Assembly: GCA_008931825.1 (NCBI GenBank)
Contig: QXVZ01028511.1
Span: 62,576-126,575, forward strand
Direction: 5' to 3'
Origin: Phallusia fumigata
Lineage: Eukaryota; Chordata; Ascidiacea; Phlebobranchia; Ascidiidae
DNA: 64,000 bases
Part shown: positions 38,540-50,077 of the stretch, in pieces
How the letters are laid out: every line of letters starts with the position of its first letter
Numbering within the stretch: the first letter of the stretch is position 1
Position numbers and translations under genes: made by a program
The notes under the pieces: generated by a model
Databases searched by the model: none
What the model saw: the letters and a program-made list of their open reading frames with translations, nothing else
Told to the model about the DNA's origin: nothing

Positions 38540-38764
38540 AGTTCTGCGATATGATTGTTTGTCTGCTCGAACATTTTTAATTTCTTGTGACTTTAAAATT
38601 TGATTTTAACAAATCTAATCTCTGTGTGAAGTGCACGAGTGAGACAGAAGATTGAGGCATTTCCTTTTTCCTATGTGTGCAACAAACAGAAGATACCACA
38701 TAGATGTAACCAACCAGCGTCCATATATGTTATTCATCACCTACACCTTATAGGGAAAAAATAT
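37724..38764 (+). repeat. Duplicated block A, copy 1 (LOX-C 3' end)
   Basis: About 1041 bases that reappear, apparently without change, at 39787-40827 (constant offset 2063). It contains LOX-C exons 13 and 14. It stops exactly at the N at 38765. See the matching finding for why this is read as an assembly effect. Confidence 0.9.
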
Positions 38765-38765
38765 N
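38765..38765. other. Single-N assembly join
   Basis: One ambiguous base between block A copy 1 and block B copy 1. In the second copies these two blocks are separated by about 1.55 kb (40828-42380), so the N probably stands for that missing piece. Confidence 0.85.
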
Positions 38766-39774
38766 ACGCATTTCCAGTTCCTTAGCGACGTTTTATCCTC
38801 TTGTGAACCCATAACAGCGAACGAAATTTTGTTCAATCTGTTTGTACGTGGGTTTTATATGTGGGTAAAGTGCGCAGAGGATGCATTTTGCATTAAATAG
38901 TGGGAGCATGTTAATAATATGAACCTTTCTGAACCATTTGTACCGGCCCGATCTAGTAGGTTGCTTGATGGTTGGGGAACAAACACATGTTATAACTCTC
39001 AAACGTGTACACCACGTATAAAGCCCACTATCCGTCTGATGCAAACCTCTCAACTACACTGATGCGACAAACAACACGATTAGTTTAACAATGTCTGTTA
39101 CGCAGTTGGGCGCAGAATTGGATGCATTTTACAGGTTGCAAATAAATGAATTGACTGTTTAACTCTCAAAAGATTAAAACGAGTGATGTACACATACACA
39201 GTTTGTGGTGTGAATCGAAAAACACAAGCTGCTCAATTAATTATTGTTTGCTATTTCGATTATTGCGGGTTTTTTTCAGGCATTTTGTTAATTGAGACAG
39301 TGCTGCCGCCATCGTTTTCTTAACAAGTTTAAAAAACATTTGCGGAGAAATTTTTGCGGTTTCGGATTTAACTGCTACGCAGTATAAATTGTACGTTCGC
39401 GTCTAGTCGGCAGTCCTGAAATCGAGGTCCAGCGTGCGCAATGGGCAGGGCTAGCGTATGTTGGTTACGTTTGTTAATATGCGGAAATTGTCCAATAGGG
39501 AATCGGATGGGCGATGACCGGACTTGAATGTGCGCATAGGGATTCGGATAGAAATCGAATTCGGTTAGAAATCGAAGTAGAGTATTAAAAAACACCAAAT
39601 AGCGAATAACAAAGCAACGCTATGGAGTTTTGCCTCAAAATCAACATAATGTTTTAGGCGTTCGGGTCGATTTCCTTTCAGTTTCACTAGCATACATATT
39701 TGTATTTTCAGCTTTCTACAGTTAGAAAAGGCTTTTAAAATCTAAAGTAGTAATCACAATGGGAGCAATTTGCT
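38766..39774 (+). repeat. Duplicated block B, copy 1 (LOX-D upstream region and first bases of its exon 1)
   Basis: It matches 42381-43393 at a few percent divergence with small indels. It carries a TATAAATT box (39383-39390) and the LOX-D start codon at 39759, and ends 16 bases into the LOX-D first exon, followed by an A-rich stretch. Probably the alternative allele of the LOX-D promoter. Confidence 0.85.
39759..39774 (+). pseudogene. Fragment of LOX-D exon 1 (assembly or allelic duplicate)
   Basis: ATG plus the first codons (Met-Gly-Ala-Ile-Cys), then an abrupt change to A-rich sequence and block A copy 2. It is not a gene by itself. Confidence 0.75.
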
Positions 39775-39786
39775 AAAAAAACAAAA

Positions 39787-40827
39787 AAAAAACAAATTCG
39801 ATTCGGTGGGAGAAACGTTTCATGCCTGTGATAAACCTTAAGTAATTTAAAGCTGCAAAAAGAATCAGTTTGCGTCAGTGTAACTCACGCAAGAATATGA
39901 TTACAGGCAAATACAAAACGGATCATTGATTCACTGCCCGACATCACTATGGCATCCATCTCGGTTGCTCTGGGATTCACTCTTTCCTCCTTCACACCAA
40001 ATGACGTAAGTGCAATTCAGTATTACGTAACGAACACTTATGCTTTACTTGCATAGTACTAAGTCATGACTGTATAGCTGATGAAATTATCCGAGGTAAA
40101 ACTCTTCAGGGCGCATTATGCCAGTCACTAATCAAAACGCGCCCCGCTCTTTTTTCATTAGTGACACAAGTCAAGTTTTATCCGTTCATAACAGCCCCCC
40201 GAGTTACGTTCATAAACTTAGGGTACACTACTAAAATCCAGTTGTGGTCATCTAATATTTGGAACTTTACAAAGCAGCATACAGAAATTTGCGACTTAGC
40301 AAAACATGTCATAGTGTTTGTTAGTTTAATGGTGACCCTCGACAAACCCAGATTTTCAGAATGCTATGTAGACGTGGCTTAATTATTTCATGTAACAAAT
40401 GATGGATTTATTTCGCATCCAGGTCTATCTTGGCGACTACAGGAAGAAATTTTTCACCGAATCTCCGGTTCTGGATATGCAGAAACAATACAAGCGGGCC
40501 CTGGAGGCGCTGGAGAAACAAATAGAAGAAAGAAACTGTCAGTTGGAACATCCTTACACCTTTCTATTACCTTCTCGTGTTCCAAACTACATCGCTATCT
40601 AAAGTTCTGCGATATGATTGTTTGTCTGCTCGAACATTTTTAATTTCTTGTGACTTTAAAATTTGATTTTAACAAATCTAATCTCTGTGTGAAGTGCACG
40701 AGTGAGACAGAAGATTGAGGCATTTCCTTTTTCCTATGTGTGCAACAAACAGAAGATACCACATAGATGTAACCAACCAGCGTCCATATATGTTATTCAT
40801 CACCTACACCTTATAGGGAAAAAATAT
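39787..40827 (+). repeat. Duplicated block A, copy 2 (second copy of LOX-C exons 13 and 14)
   Basis: The exon copies lie at 39907-40005 and 40423-40602 with the same splice sites and the same C-terminus (PNYIAI). If the order were real these would be alternative last exons coding the same residues. The sequence continues naturally past the point where copy 1 is broken by the N. Confidence 0.9.
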
Positions 40828-42380
40828 TTTTGCATCGTCACGCGTCTTATATCGTCATTTGTGTTTGTGTTGTTTCAGGTTTTTCGAAAAACAAAAAACT
40901 TGTTTCCTTTCCTTTTCATTCCTCGACCTACTTATTTATTACTCAAGGACAGTCGCGCTATAATATGAAAGTTCTGTATGCGATATTTTGCCGGTTGTTG
41001 TGCAGTTTAAACCTTGCAATAAAACGTCTTTACTCGCGGATGTGTTTTGTTATTAGGACTGGCGTTTGACATGGTTTGAAATCAAAACTATGCTTCAAAC
41101 AACAGATGTAACGCTTTTCTATTGAGTTTACCAAGCATGGTCGGAACTTCGTTTAAGTTAGCGTAAGACCCAGGTAACATCTCGACAAGATTCGTATTCT
41201 TAATAATTGTATGTACTAGCAGTTACGCCCACTTAAAACGTGAAAGTCGCTGATGTCTAATTCTGACAAGGGACACCCGCGACTTTTAAAGATTTCGCTA
41301 TTACGCAGACGAACAGGATGTATGACGCGTGTGTGGCGTAATAACTGCACTTCAACGCAGACTTAATGCTTCCTTTGAATGTAGCCAAAAGCGGCATCCC
41401 CGGGACGTTAGCAAACCTAAAGATGTAGATAGGGTATAGCATCAAAGTTCTAATAGAATAATGTTTTTTAACACTAAGTGTAGTAACTAAAATTGTGTTG
41501 TAAAAAACGGAAATAAACATGAATTTCAAATGTGATGGGTCAGATTATGCTGACAAAACATTTATTTAAGAGTTTTTTAATGCGCGTAAAGAAACACTGG
41601 ACTATATAGCACATAAATTCGAACGTACTCCGTTGACCAAAGCTTGTTTTCTAATTATCAGGGATTCGTCTCACACGACGTGGCTTCCACATTTTCGTCA
41701 AATTTTCGATTTTGAAATTACGACATAAGACGCATGATGTTTTTGCCGTGTGCAAAAATGTGAGAAAATCGAAACTAGGTCCGTTAAAACAGATCCGGAA
41801 ACAAACGCCCTAATGTGTTGACGCTGTGAGGAGAAAGACATGATCACCGCAACATCGCTTTGGCATTAGAGGAAAACGGTCAAAAAACAAAGTTATTTAT
41901 TTAAAACACAAACTTTAATACGAGATTATCATTAGCAATTTCAAAGCGCTTTTGCCACTTATAAACCTTTAAAGCGCCCCAGCACATAATAGTTTTGCAA
42001 ATCAAGCAGCACTGATCCAACAGAAATAATTCACATTTTAAATTGTCTCTTGCCATTAACGGGTCACCAAGAATTGCTCAAAAAAAAAGAAATTGAGCCA
42101 AGGTAACTTTTAGTGGGGTACCGAATTCAAGACGTCAAAGATTTGGTTAAGGTTTTTTTTACTATGTCGTTAAAGCCAGTGACCCTGAGGAGTCTGACTT
42201 TGGAGTGCATTTAAGTCCTAAATAAATTAAAGCCCACAGAATGTAACCCACTTATTAAGCGATTGCTCTTTGTTTAAACATTAACTCAGGTTCGGCCCAA
42301 ATGCTATAGTAAGGTTTTCTTCGCAACTGGTAGGTAAAGTACTTTGTCAAGAAAAAAGAACCCACTATATGTTTTGTGTA
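40828..42380. other. Unique intergenic stretch between LOX-C and LOX-D
   Basis: About 1.55 kb present only once, between block A copy 2 and block B copy 2. I see no gene, RNA gene or recognisable repeat in it. Confidence 0.5.
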
Positions 42381-43393
42381 ACGCATTTCCAGTTCCTTAG
42401 CGACGTTTTATCCTCTTGTGAACCCATAACAGCGAACGAAATTTTGTTCAATCTGTTTGTACGTGGGTTTTATATGTGGGTAAAGTGCGCAGAGGATGCA
42501 TTTTGCATTAAATAGTGGGAGCATGTTAATAATATGAACCTTTCTGAACCATTTGTACCGGCCCGATCTAGTAGGTTGCTTGATGGTTGGGGAACAAACA
42601 CATGTTATAACTCTCAAACGTGTACACCACGTATAAAGCCCACTATCCGTCTGATGCAAACCTCTCAACTACACTGATGCGACAAACAACACGATTAGTT
42701 TAACAATGTCTGTTACGCAGTTGGGCGCAGAATTGGATGCATTTTACAGGTTGCAAATAAATGAATTGACTGTTTAACTGTCAAAAGATTAAAACGAGTG
42801 ATGTACACATACACAGTTTGTGGTGTGAATCGAAAAACACAAGCTGCTCAATTAATTATTGTTTGCTATTTCGATTATTGCGGGTTTTTTTTCAGGCATT
42901 TTGTTAATTGAGATAGTGCTGCCGCCATCGTTTTCTTAACAAGTTTAAAAAACATTTGCGGAGAAATTTTTGCGGTTTCAGGTTTATTACCGCTACTCTG
43001 TATAAATTGTACGTTCGCGTCTAGCCGGCAGTCCTGAAATCGAGGTCCAGCGTGCGAAATGGGCGGGGCTGGCGTATGTTGGTTGCGTTCATTAATATGC
43101 GGAAATTGTCCAATAGGGAATCGGATGGGCGATGACCGGACTTGAAAGTGCGCATAGGGTTTCGGATAGAAATCGAATTCGGGTAGAAATCGGAGTAGAG
43201 TATTAAAAAAACACCAAATAGCGAATAACAAAGCAACGCTATGGGGTTTTGCCTCAAATTCAACATGATGTTTTAGGCGTTCGGGTCGATTTCCTTTCAG
43301 TTTCATTAGCATACATATTTGTATTTTCAGCTATCTACAGTTAGAAAAGGCTTTTAAAATCTAAAGTAGTAATCACAATGGGAGCAATTTGCT
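42381..43393 (+). promoter_or_regulatory. LOX-D promoter region (block B, copy 2)
   Basis: It joins directly onto LOX-D exon 1. A TATAAATT box lies at 43001-43008, 377 bases before the ATG. About 20 bases further lies a conserved core at 43027-43050 (GTCCTGAAATCGAGGTCCAG inside it), also found upstream of LOX-E. A TTTTCAG at about 43324-43330, 48 bases before the ATG, resembles a 3' splice acceptor and is also kept upstream of LOX-E. Confidence 0.6.
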
Positions 43394-46300
43394 GTAAACC
43401 ACCTGAGACATACAAGGGGGTCAATTATGACGTGAGGATTCAGGTAAAAAGTTGCTGGATTAGTTACTAGCCCTTTGGAAATCCTATGTGATTTCTTCTC
43501 GCATTACGGTATCTTTAAGAACGTTCAATGTGTACTGGAACTTACATGTCCAATGAACACACATTTCTGCTTGCAGACTTCGGGCAGTTACAAGAACGCT
43601 GGAACACGATCTTTGGTGTTTATTGACCTGATCAACGCTAGTGGAGAATCTACGGGTCCCCAAAAACTCAGCAACTTCTTCCATAGTGATTTCCGCCCTG
43701 GACAACTCAACCATTTTCAAGTGTACGCAAAGGATATTGGATTGCCGATCATCGTCAGAATAAGTAAGTAAACTTTAATAAAAATTTTAGTCTGAGACAA
43801 ATTAAATGCTAGTAAAAATTTCTTAAAGTAAGAAGTGCCAAGGCACAATTAATAATGCGGAAAAGCCCTAATTATGAAAGTTATGGGATGGTTTTCAGAA
43901 ATTGTTGGTTTTACAGGCCTACTAATATTCAGTAAACTCGTTTGCTGCATATAACTGTCATTAGCGATTTTGCGTTGTAAAACAGCACACACCAAATAAA
44001 ACATATTTCTATTGGTTGTTTTAAAAGATACCGAGGATGCCTACATTTTTTGGCGATATATACATATCTTTTAGTAAGAGCTAATTGTGATTGACTTGTA
44101 TACCAAAAGTTTAGGTAACTTAGTAGTGTTGTGGCTTTCAAAGTAAGCCATGTTACAAACTAGGGCATACCCATAGAGTATAAGTGGTTGTTTTAATCCT
44201 AACGTGTTATTTGATGTCAGAAATATCGTAGGCGAGTAGCCTAACGCCACCGTAATAGATAGGGACAAATAATGTTTGTTGTATTCACAACACAATTGTA
44301 CCTACCAATGAGCGTTAACAAGCTCATAGTGCAAATTATGGTGTCACTTATTTTAAAAGCATGAAGTTATCAACTAAATATCAGTTTCCAAATGTCACGG
44401 CATCGGCCTTTGCAAAACCTTCACTGGGGGTTAAAAAAGAACACAACGCACGTACGTAATATGTAATTGTATTACAGCCCTGGAAAACCGCCACCATGAA
44501 GACCAGTGGTTGTGCGACACCATAGCTGTGGGGTTGAATGGAGACGAAGTTCATTTTCCAGTGTACGACTGGATTGAAGAGGAAAAAGAAGTCACAGTGG
44601 GCAAAGGTAGCGTCATTTTGCAGTTTGTTCTTATTTTTAAGCAGTTGGCAAAAGCTACATAACAATACGGCCGGGAGCATTTCTCTCCCAAAACTTAGCT
44701 GAGCTGCGAGCTAAAAATATACCTAAGTTTAAAAGGCAAAAATCCAGAAAGGTATGAGATGAGGATAATTGAAATTTTACTTGTCCCCATCAGGCCAATT
44801 GCCTCAGAACGTCAAGAACCGCTACGTGCAAGACTTGCGCAAAAGAGAAATTGAGCGCAACAAGGTCACCTTCAGCTGGGTGCCGCGTCCAGCAGAGGAC
44901 AGCGTTGGCTGGGGTTTGCCTCGTTATGTGGACGCGGCAACATACAACGACCTTCCAAACATGTTTAAAAGGGACATAGTCCGTGCAGGCAGCTTTGTCG
45001 AACAAGGCCTAGGTGCTGGAATCCAGGCTATCATCGATTTGTTTGAATGTAAGAAAATTAAAGTTGTCTTTATAAGCATTCGTGCATTGATGCTGTTGAA
45101 ATGGTGATTGTGTAGTTTAAAGAAGAAAAAGAGCAGCTGGAAAATACTTTTGGACCACATGTTTTTGGATTTAGTGGAACAATTAACCTGTTTCGTTGCA
45201 CACGTAAAAATGTCAAAAAATTACTTGAATTTGATTTCACCTAATCTACATGAATGGACTAACCAATCTTTTTATCTGTCATGTCCTACAATGTCAAGCC
45301 AAAAATATAAACTGAAAGTTTAATTGATGATTCAGCACTTATTTGCAAACTTTACTTCCCGGAAAACAAGAGGCTGGTCAAGTTATTCCTAAATCAAATA
45401 AAACTATGTCCATTTTTCATAGGTCAAATCGATCCACTGAAAGATCTCAACTCATACAAACGTCTCTACACTCACAAAAAACTTAAGCGAATTCTCGAAA
45501 ACCCTCATTATTTAGACGAGTAAGCATTATCTCCCTTATACTCATCCTTTGTTAATTACGAGCCTATAATCGACACTGTTTCAAACTTTGTCTCCGTCCA
45601 AAAAACACTGCAGGTACCAACGCAGAATAAAACGAACCTACAGCAATTGAGTGCACTTGTCCATTTAAAAGCCCTCCACCATGCATTGTGTTGTTAATTT
45701 TAAAAAACTCGTAAAATCGTAAACTTTCACATTTAGTTGGGACACGGATCAAGGAATGGGACGTCAAGTAATGACTGGAATCAGTCCACTTGCTTTCAAG
45801 AGATGCCACGAAATTCCGGTAGGCTTTGACGTCACCAATGATGACGTAGAGGGATTGCTTGAAGGGAGTTCCCTAGAGTGCGCAATTGAGGTATGATTAT
45901 TTCCATCATGAAAATAACAATGTAATATTGCGTTTGACATTTAAAGCGTTCGATTGGTATAAACCAGTGATTCTCAAAGTGTGGTCCGCTGTCCCCCCAT
46001 AGTGGTCCGCGAAAAGATAACTTAAACTAGGCACGGGTTTATAAAATCGCCTGTTTTGAGAGCAAGTCAAAACGAAATTATGTTTGGTATCAGAAAACAA
46101 TTCGAAGATGAAGTGGTCCTTGGGCTAAAAAAGTTTGAGAAACACTGGTATAGACGCAATGTATATATAGGTTTAGGTCTTAAGCTCGAACACCAAGCTT
46201 ATTTTTTCTTTTATTCCCGTGGTTTCGGACAAAATAACGATTTTAATTTACCAAATCTTTGCTTCTAGGATGGGAAAATCTACATCAGCGATTACAGCAA

Positions 46301-49300
46301 AATCTTCCAGAACATCAAACGAAACACAGCTCCCACCACCAATCTGCCTATAAACTGCCCAGATGCTTTTGGTCTCTTCTACTCAAACTCTGTGGGAAAG
46401 TTTTTGCCGATAGCAATCCAGTTGATCCCGCGTAACAGGGATTATCTTTTCACACCGAAAGATACCAATGAGGACTGGCTGCTCGCAAAAATGTATTTCC
46501 GATGTGCTGAGGGCAATATGCACGAGGTATACGTTTTTGTACAAATACTAAGTTTAGATTTTACTACTATTTAATTTTTATACGCACAAGTTGAATGTTT
46601 GTGTCGTTTAAATGTCTGCTTTCCCTTTTTATGCTTTTGAATGTTTTAAGTATTTTGTTAAAATATCTACCATTCAAATTTTTATGTATTTTTTTCATTT
46701 TTATGTTTTGTTAATAGACATTTTATATGAAACGCTTCGAGCATATAGTAAGGCTATTAAAGCAAACAAGTTCGTTAAAGGCCAATACCACCACCATACT
46801 ACACAGGAATATATAAAAGAAGCAAATTGGCCATTAGATTATAGCCTCAATAACGAAAAAGACCGAACCATGCCGCTCGAGCTTCGATCCCACAACAACA
46901 GATTGTACCACAACTTTACCTATAGAGATACTCACAGATTCAGGACTGTTGTATTGATCAAATGTCAAGCAAAAGACATCGCTGCTTTTATTGTTTCGCA
47001 AAGCCATAGATCCTTAAATCAAAGTTATAGGAAGTCATATAACCAAAAACTTCCGTTTGTTCCAGTGGATCTATCATTTCCTCTACACACACTCGATCAT
47101 GGAGCCGTTCGCCGTGTCGCTGTTTCGGTGTTTCCCCCTCTCTCACCCCATTTACAAACTGCTGCGACCTCATCTACGTACAGTGTCAGCTATAAACACA
47201 GATGCAAGGACAGCTCTTATACCGGCATCGGCACTGCCCAACAAAGCTTTAGCCACTTGTAAGTTTAAGTTAAAGTTTGAAAGTTAGGTTCCATAACAGC
47301 TTTTGTAACATCCACAAAGCCAGGCAATGAAAATAATGCGTTTTTGCAGCTGCTATTGATCTCAGCCGTTCAGTTTACAAGACCTTCCAATTCGAGGACT
47401 TGGTCACGCCCAAAGTGCTAAAGAAAAATGGTGAGTGAATTGAAGAAAAAAATACGACAAGAAATAATAATTTAAAGGTTTCTTATTATTTCGAAATCAA
47501 ACACCTAACACCCCAAAACTTTCAAAACAATCATTAAAACCGAAGTTAATAAAATAACTAGTTTTTCGAATATGTTTTAACGTCTAAGTTTTCGAAACAT
47601 AGTGATATCCTATAATGGAAATCACTTTTCGCACCAAAACCGTAGTCAAAATAACATCACAACAAGGTATTTTGTATTTTTTTACCGAACTTAGAAACTG
47701 ACAACCGGGATCTCCTTCCCCACTATTATTACCGCGATGACGCACTTGCTCTGTGGGAAATTATGACGAAATACGTGACTGACGTCATACAGTTTTACTA
47801 CAAGTCGGAAGAAGTAAGTCTAATGGCATATCAGTTTTTTGCAGAACTTTCGGTTCTGTTCCTTATATTGGTTTTGCCTAAACGGGTCTTTACTACGGTA
47901 ATAAAACAAGTTCTGTTTAAAAACACATCACCCCTTTTCTATGAACCTTAAAATCTGTTTTATGGTGATAACTTTGTGCCGTTATTGACAGCGATTTTAA
48001 CTGGAATTGATTTACCAAGTAGATTCTGCGTGGAAAGAATCTTTGTCCGTTAGGTGGCGCTTTGAAATCTGTTAAAATGTTTTTTATGGGTGAGGATGTG
48101 GCCGCTTAAAGCGCGTTGATTAAGAAGATTCATTTGATCATGCAGAAAAACATAATTTAAAGAATGTCAAATTTGTCATTTGCTGACAAGTTGTTCTAAG
48201 TTATAACTAAAGAAACCCCTAATTTTCATCTTAGCATTTATAATATTTTTGCAGATCTCACTTTTATATAGTGTTATGTAACTAAATGGACTACGAATTC
48301 GTCAAATTTCTTGTATTCCAGGATATCAAAAACGATTTTGAACTGCAAGATTGGGCAAATGACGTAGCTACAGAAGGTGTAGGTTGGGCTGATGGAAATA
48401 CCAAAGGAGTCCCAAAAGAGATCAAAACCTACGATCAACTGGTAGGAAACCCACTTGAATGTCATAGACATCTTGAAAGCCTGATTAAACGTTTTACTTT
48501 AAGTGGCGACAAACGAACTGATATCGACAACTTTTAGAAATGTTAAACTTGAGTTGCCCACTGTTGTAGATTGAACTGTGCGTAACCATCATCTACACCA
48601 GCTCAGTTCAACACGCCGCAGTCAACTTCGGTCAATACGAGACTTACAAGTTTGCGCCGAACGCACCACTGGGAATGAGACTTGCTCCGCACAAGAAGGG
48701 AGATGTAAGAAAGTTTTAAATTGTAAATACCTGCCTAAGCAAAAACGTACTCATTATGATATGAGTCCCTGTCCCAATTCTTTAACTATGAAGCATGTAT
48801 TACTGTTTTAAACGCTTTGATCAACGTTGCGGCGAACTGCGAGGGCTCCAATGGGAAAATTCATTTCACAGATTGGATTTCGTTTGTTGACAAAAAGAAT
48901 TAACAAAAGTAAATTCCAGTAAACAGATTAGATAACGCATTGCGCGAAAATATTGGCAAAGGTACTAGAGCATATGTAGCATTTAAAGGCATGGTCGTGG
49001 GACCGGAAAAATATATCTAAGTGTGTGATAAATTTTAGAAATAAATGTTGTTTTTTGAGCAACTTTAGCTCAATGATTGTCTTACCTACTACTTACCTAC
49101 TACTTCATATAACATTACTATATGCTGGCTAATTAGATTTCTACGTTAGGTCCTTGGAAAATTTTTGTTATATCCTGTAGGCAACCGAGCAGTTGATCAT
49201 GGACAGCCTTCCCAGTCTTGAAATGGCGACAATTATGGTTGCTTTATCATTTGCCTTGTCATCATTTTCACCGAACGACGTAAGTTGACTTAGATTGTGT

Positions 49301-49948
49301 CATTTGCCCTGTCATCATTTTCACCAAACGACGTAAGTTGACTTAGATTGTATTTTTGTAAAAACACCCCAACGCTGAGATTTTTTTCGTTTTGGTGACT
49401 AAAACTTGAAATCGTTTTATCTGTCGCGTATGCCCTTGATATTATGCCGCCCTTCTTTCACCGCAAATGTTAACGAAATGCACAAAGAACGCATATTACA
49501 TTTACAATGTAACAACATGCTGCTAAAAGCGCACAAGTGTAACCGTTACTAAAAACATTGTATTGCAAACATTTCGACAGTTGCATGTTGTCATCATCAA
49601 TGCACTGTGATCTGTTAAAACGTTTGCAATACAATGTGTTCACTATGTGAGAATTCTCTGGCAGGTATGTTTTTAATAAAGCTACTTGTCACGTCCATGT
49701 GTTGAAAAAAACCGTTATCCTATTTTGTTTTTTGAAACACAAATTTCAGCTTCTTTCTGTTGCAGGTTTTCCTCGGTCATTATGACCAACGCCTGTTCAC
49801 GGAGGAACCGATCAAACACATTCAGAAGACCTACTTAGATGATCTCAACCAACTTGAGAAGGACATCGATGAGCGCAATGACCGTGCAGAGCCCAATCCA
49901 TATAACTTCCTCATACCAAGCAGAGTTCCAAATTACATCGCTATTTAA
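43378..49948 (+). CDS. LOX-D: PLAT-lipoxygenase, complete iron site
   Basis: Predicted protein of 691 residues starting MGAICCKPPETYKG (Gly2, Cys5, Cys6 as possible acylation sites). PLAT is at about 23-127; the calcium-site segment reads SDFRPG, so the glutamate seen in human 5-LOX is Arg. Iron ligands by alignment: His381, His386 (MHE then WIYHFLYTHS), His568, Asn572 (VQHAAVNFGQ), Ile691 (PNYIAI). The stereocontrol position is Ala424, the residue usual in S-lipoxygenases. Exons: 43378-43443, 43577-43763, 44478-44606, 44794-45048, 45423-45519, 45737-45890, 46269-46526, 47066-47258, 47350-47430, 47695-47813, 48322-48441, 48570-48704, 49181-49279, 49766-49948. Exon 6 is one codon shorter than in LOX-A/B/C; exon 5 is one codon longer. 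The exon 13 donor is tandemly duplicated (see repeat entry). LOX-E is its closest relative. Confidence 0.95.
45965..46147. mobile_element. hAT-like MITE in LOX-D intron 6, with 8-base target duplication
   Basis: 183 bases with inverted ends: CAGTGATTCTCAAAGTGTGG on the left and the complement of CAGTGTTTCTCAAACTTTTT on the right. It is flanked by GTATAAAC (45957-45964) and GTATAGAC (46148-46155), a 7/8 match to the 8-base target duplication expected for hAT transposons. Non-coding. Confidence 0.8.
49247..49352 (+). repeat. 53-base tandem duplication of the LOX-D exon 13 splice donor
   Basis: The segment starting TCATTTGCC at 49247 repeats at 49300. Each copy holds the end of exon 13 coding sequence and a GTAAGT donor (49280 and 49333). 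Using the second donor would add 53 bases and shift the frame, so the first is taken as real. LOX-E has only one copy. Confidence 0.8.
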
Positions 49949-50071
49949 ATAATGATGCAATCTATACCAACGCGGAAAAGATCCAAATATTGTTGTATTT
50001 TGTAACAGTTCCAATATTATATGAAGTGCTCCCAACAGATAATTAAAGCGGTACGTATAGATTTCATATGC

Positions 50072-50077
50072 AATAAA
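50072..50077 (+). terminator. Candidate LOX-D polyadenylation signal
   Basis: AATAAA about 125 bases after the stop codon. LOX-E has the hexamer in the matching part of its 3' flank. Confidence 0.5.

Noticed and set aside
38793-39053. 86-codon minus-strand frame, repeated at 42408-42668
   Set aside because: Identity of the two frames comes from the block B duplication; no homology or splice context supports a gene.
39907-40602. Alternative last exons of LOX-C
   Set aside because: They code exactly the same residues as exons 13-14 and belong to a block copied without change next to an N; an assembly duplicate is more likely.
42875-43312. 145-codon minus-strand frame upstream of LOX-D, partly repeated at 39368-39598
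   Set aside because: It covers the TATA box and conserved promoter core of LOX-D; the recurrence is explained by the block B duplication, and the LOX-E promoter does not keep the frame.
46612-47262. 216-codon open frame on the plus strand
   Set aside because: It lies in LOX-D intron 7 and crosses exon 8 in the wrong frame; its product resembles nothing known and the intron part is low complexity.
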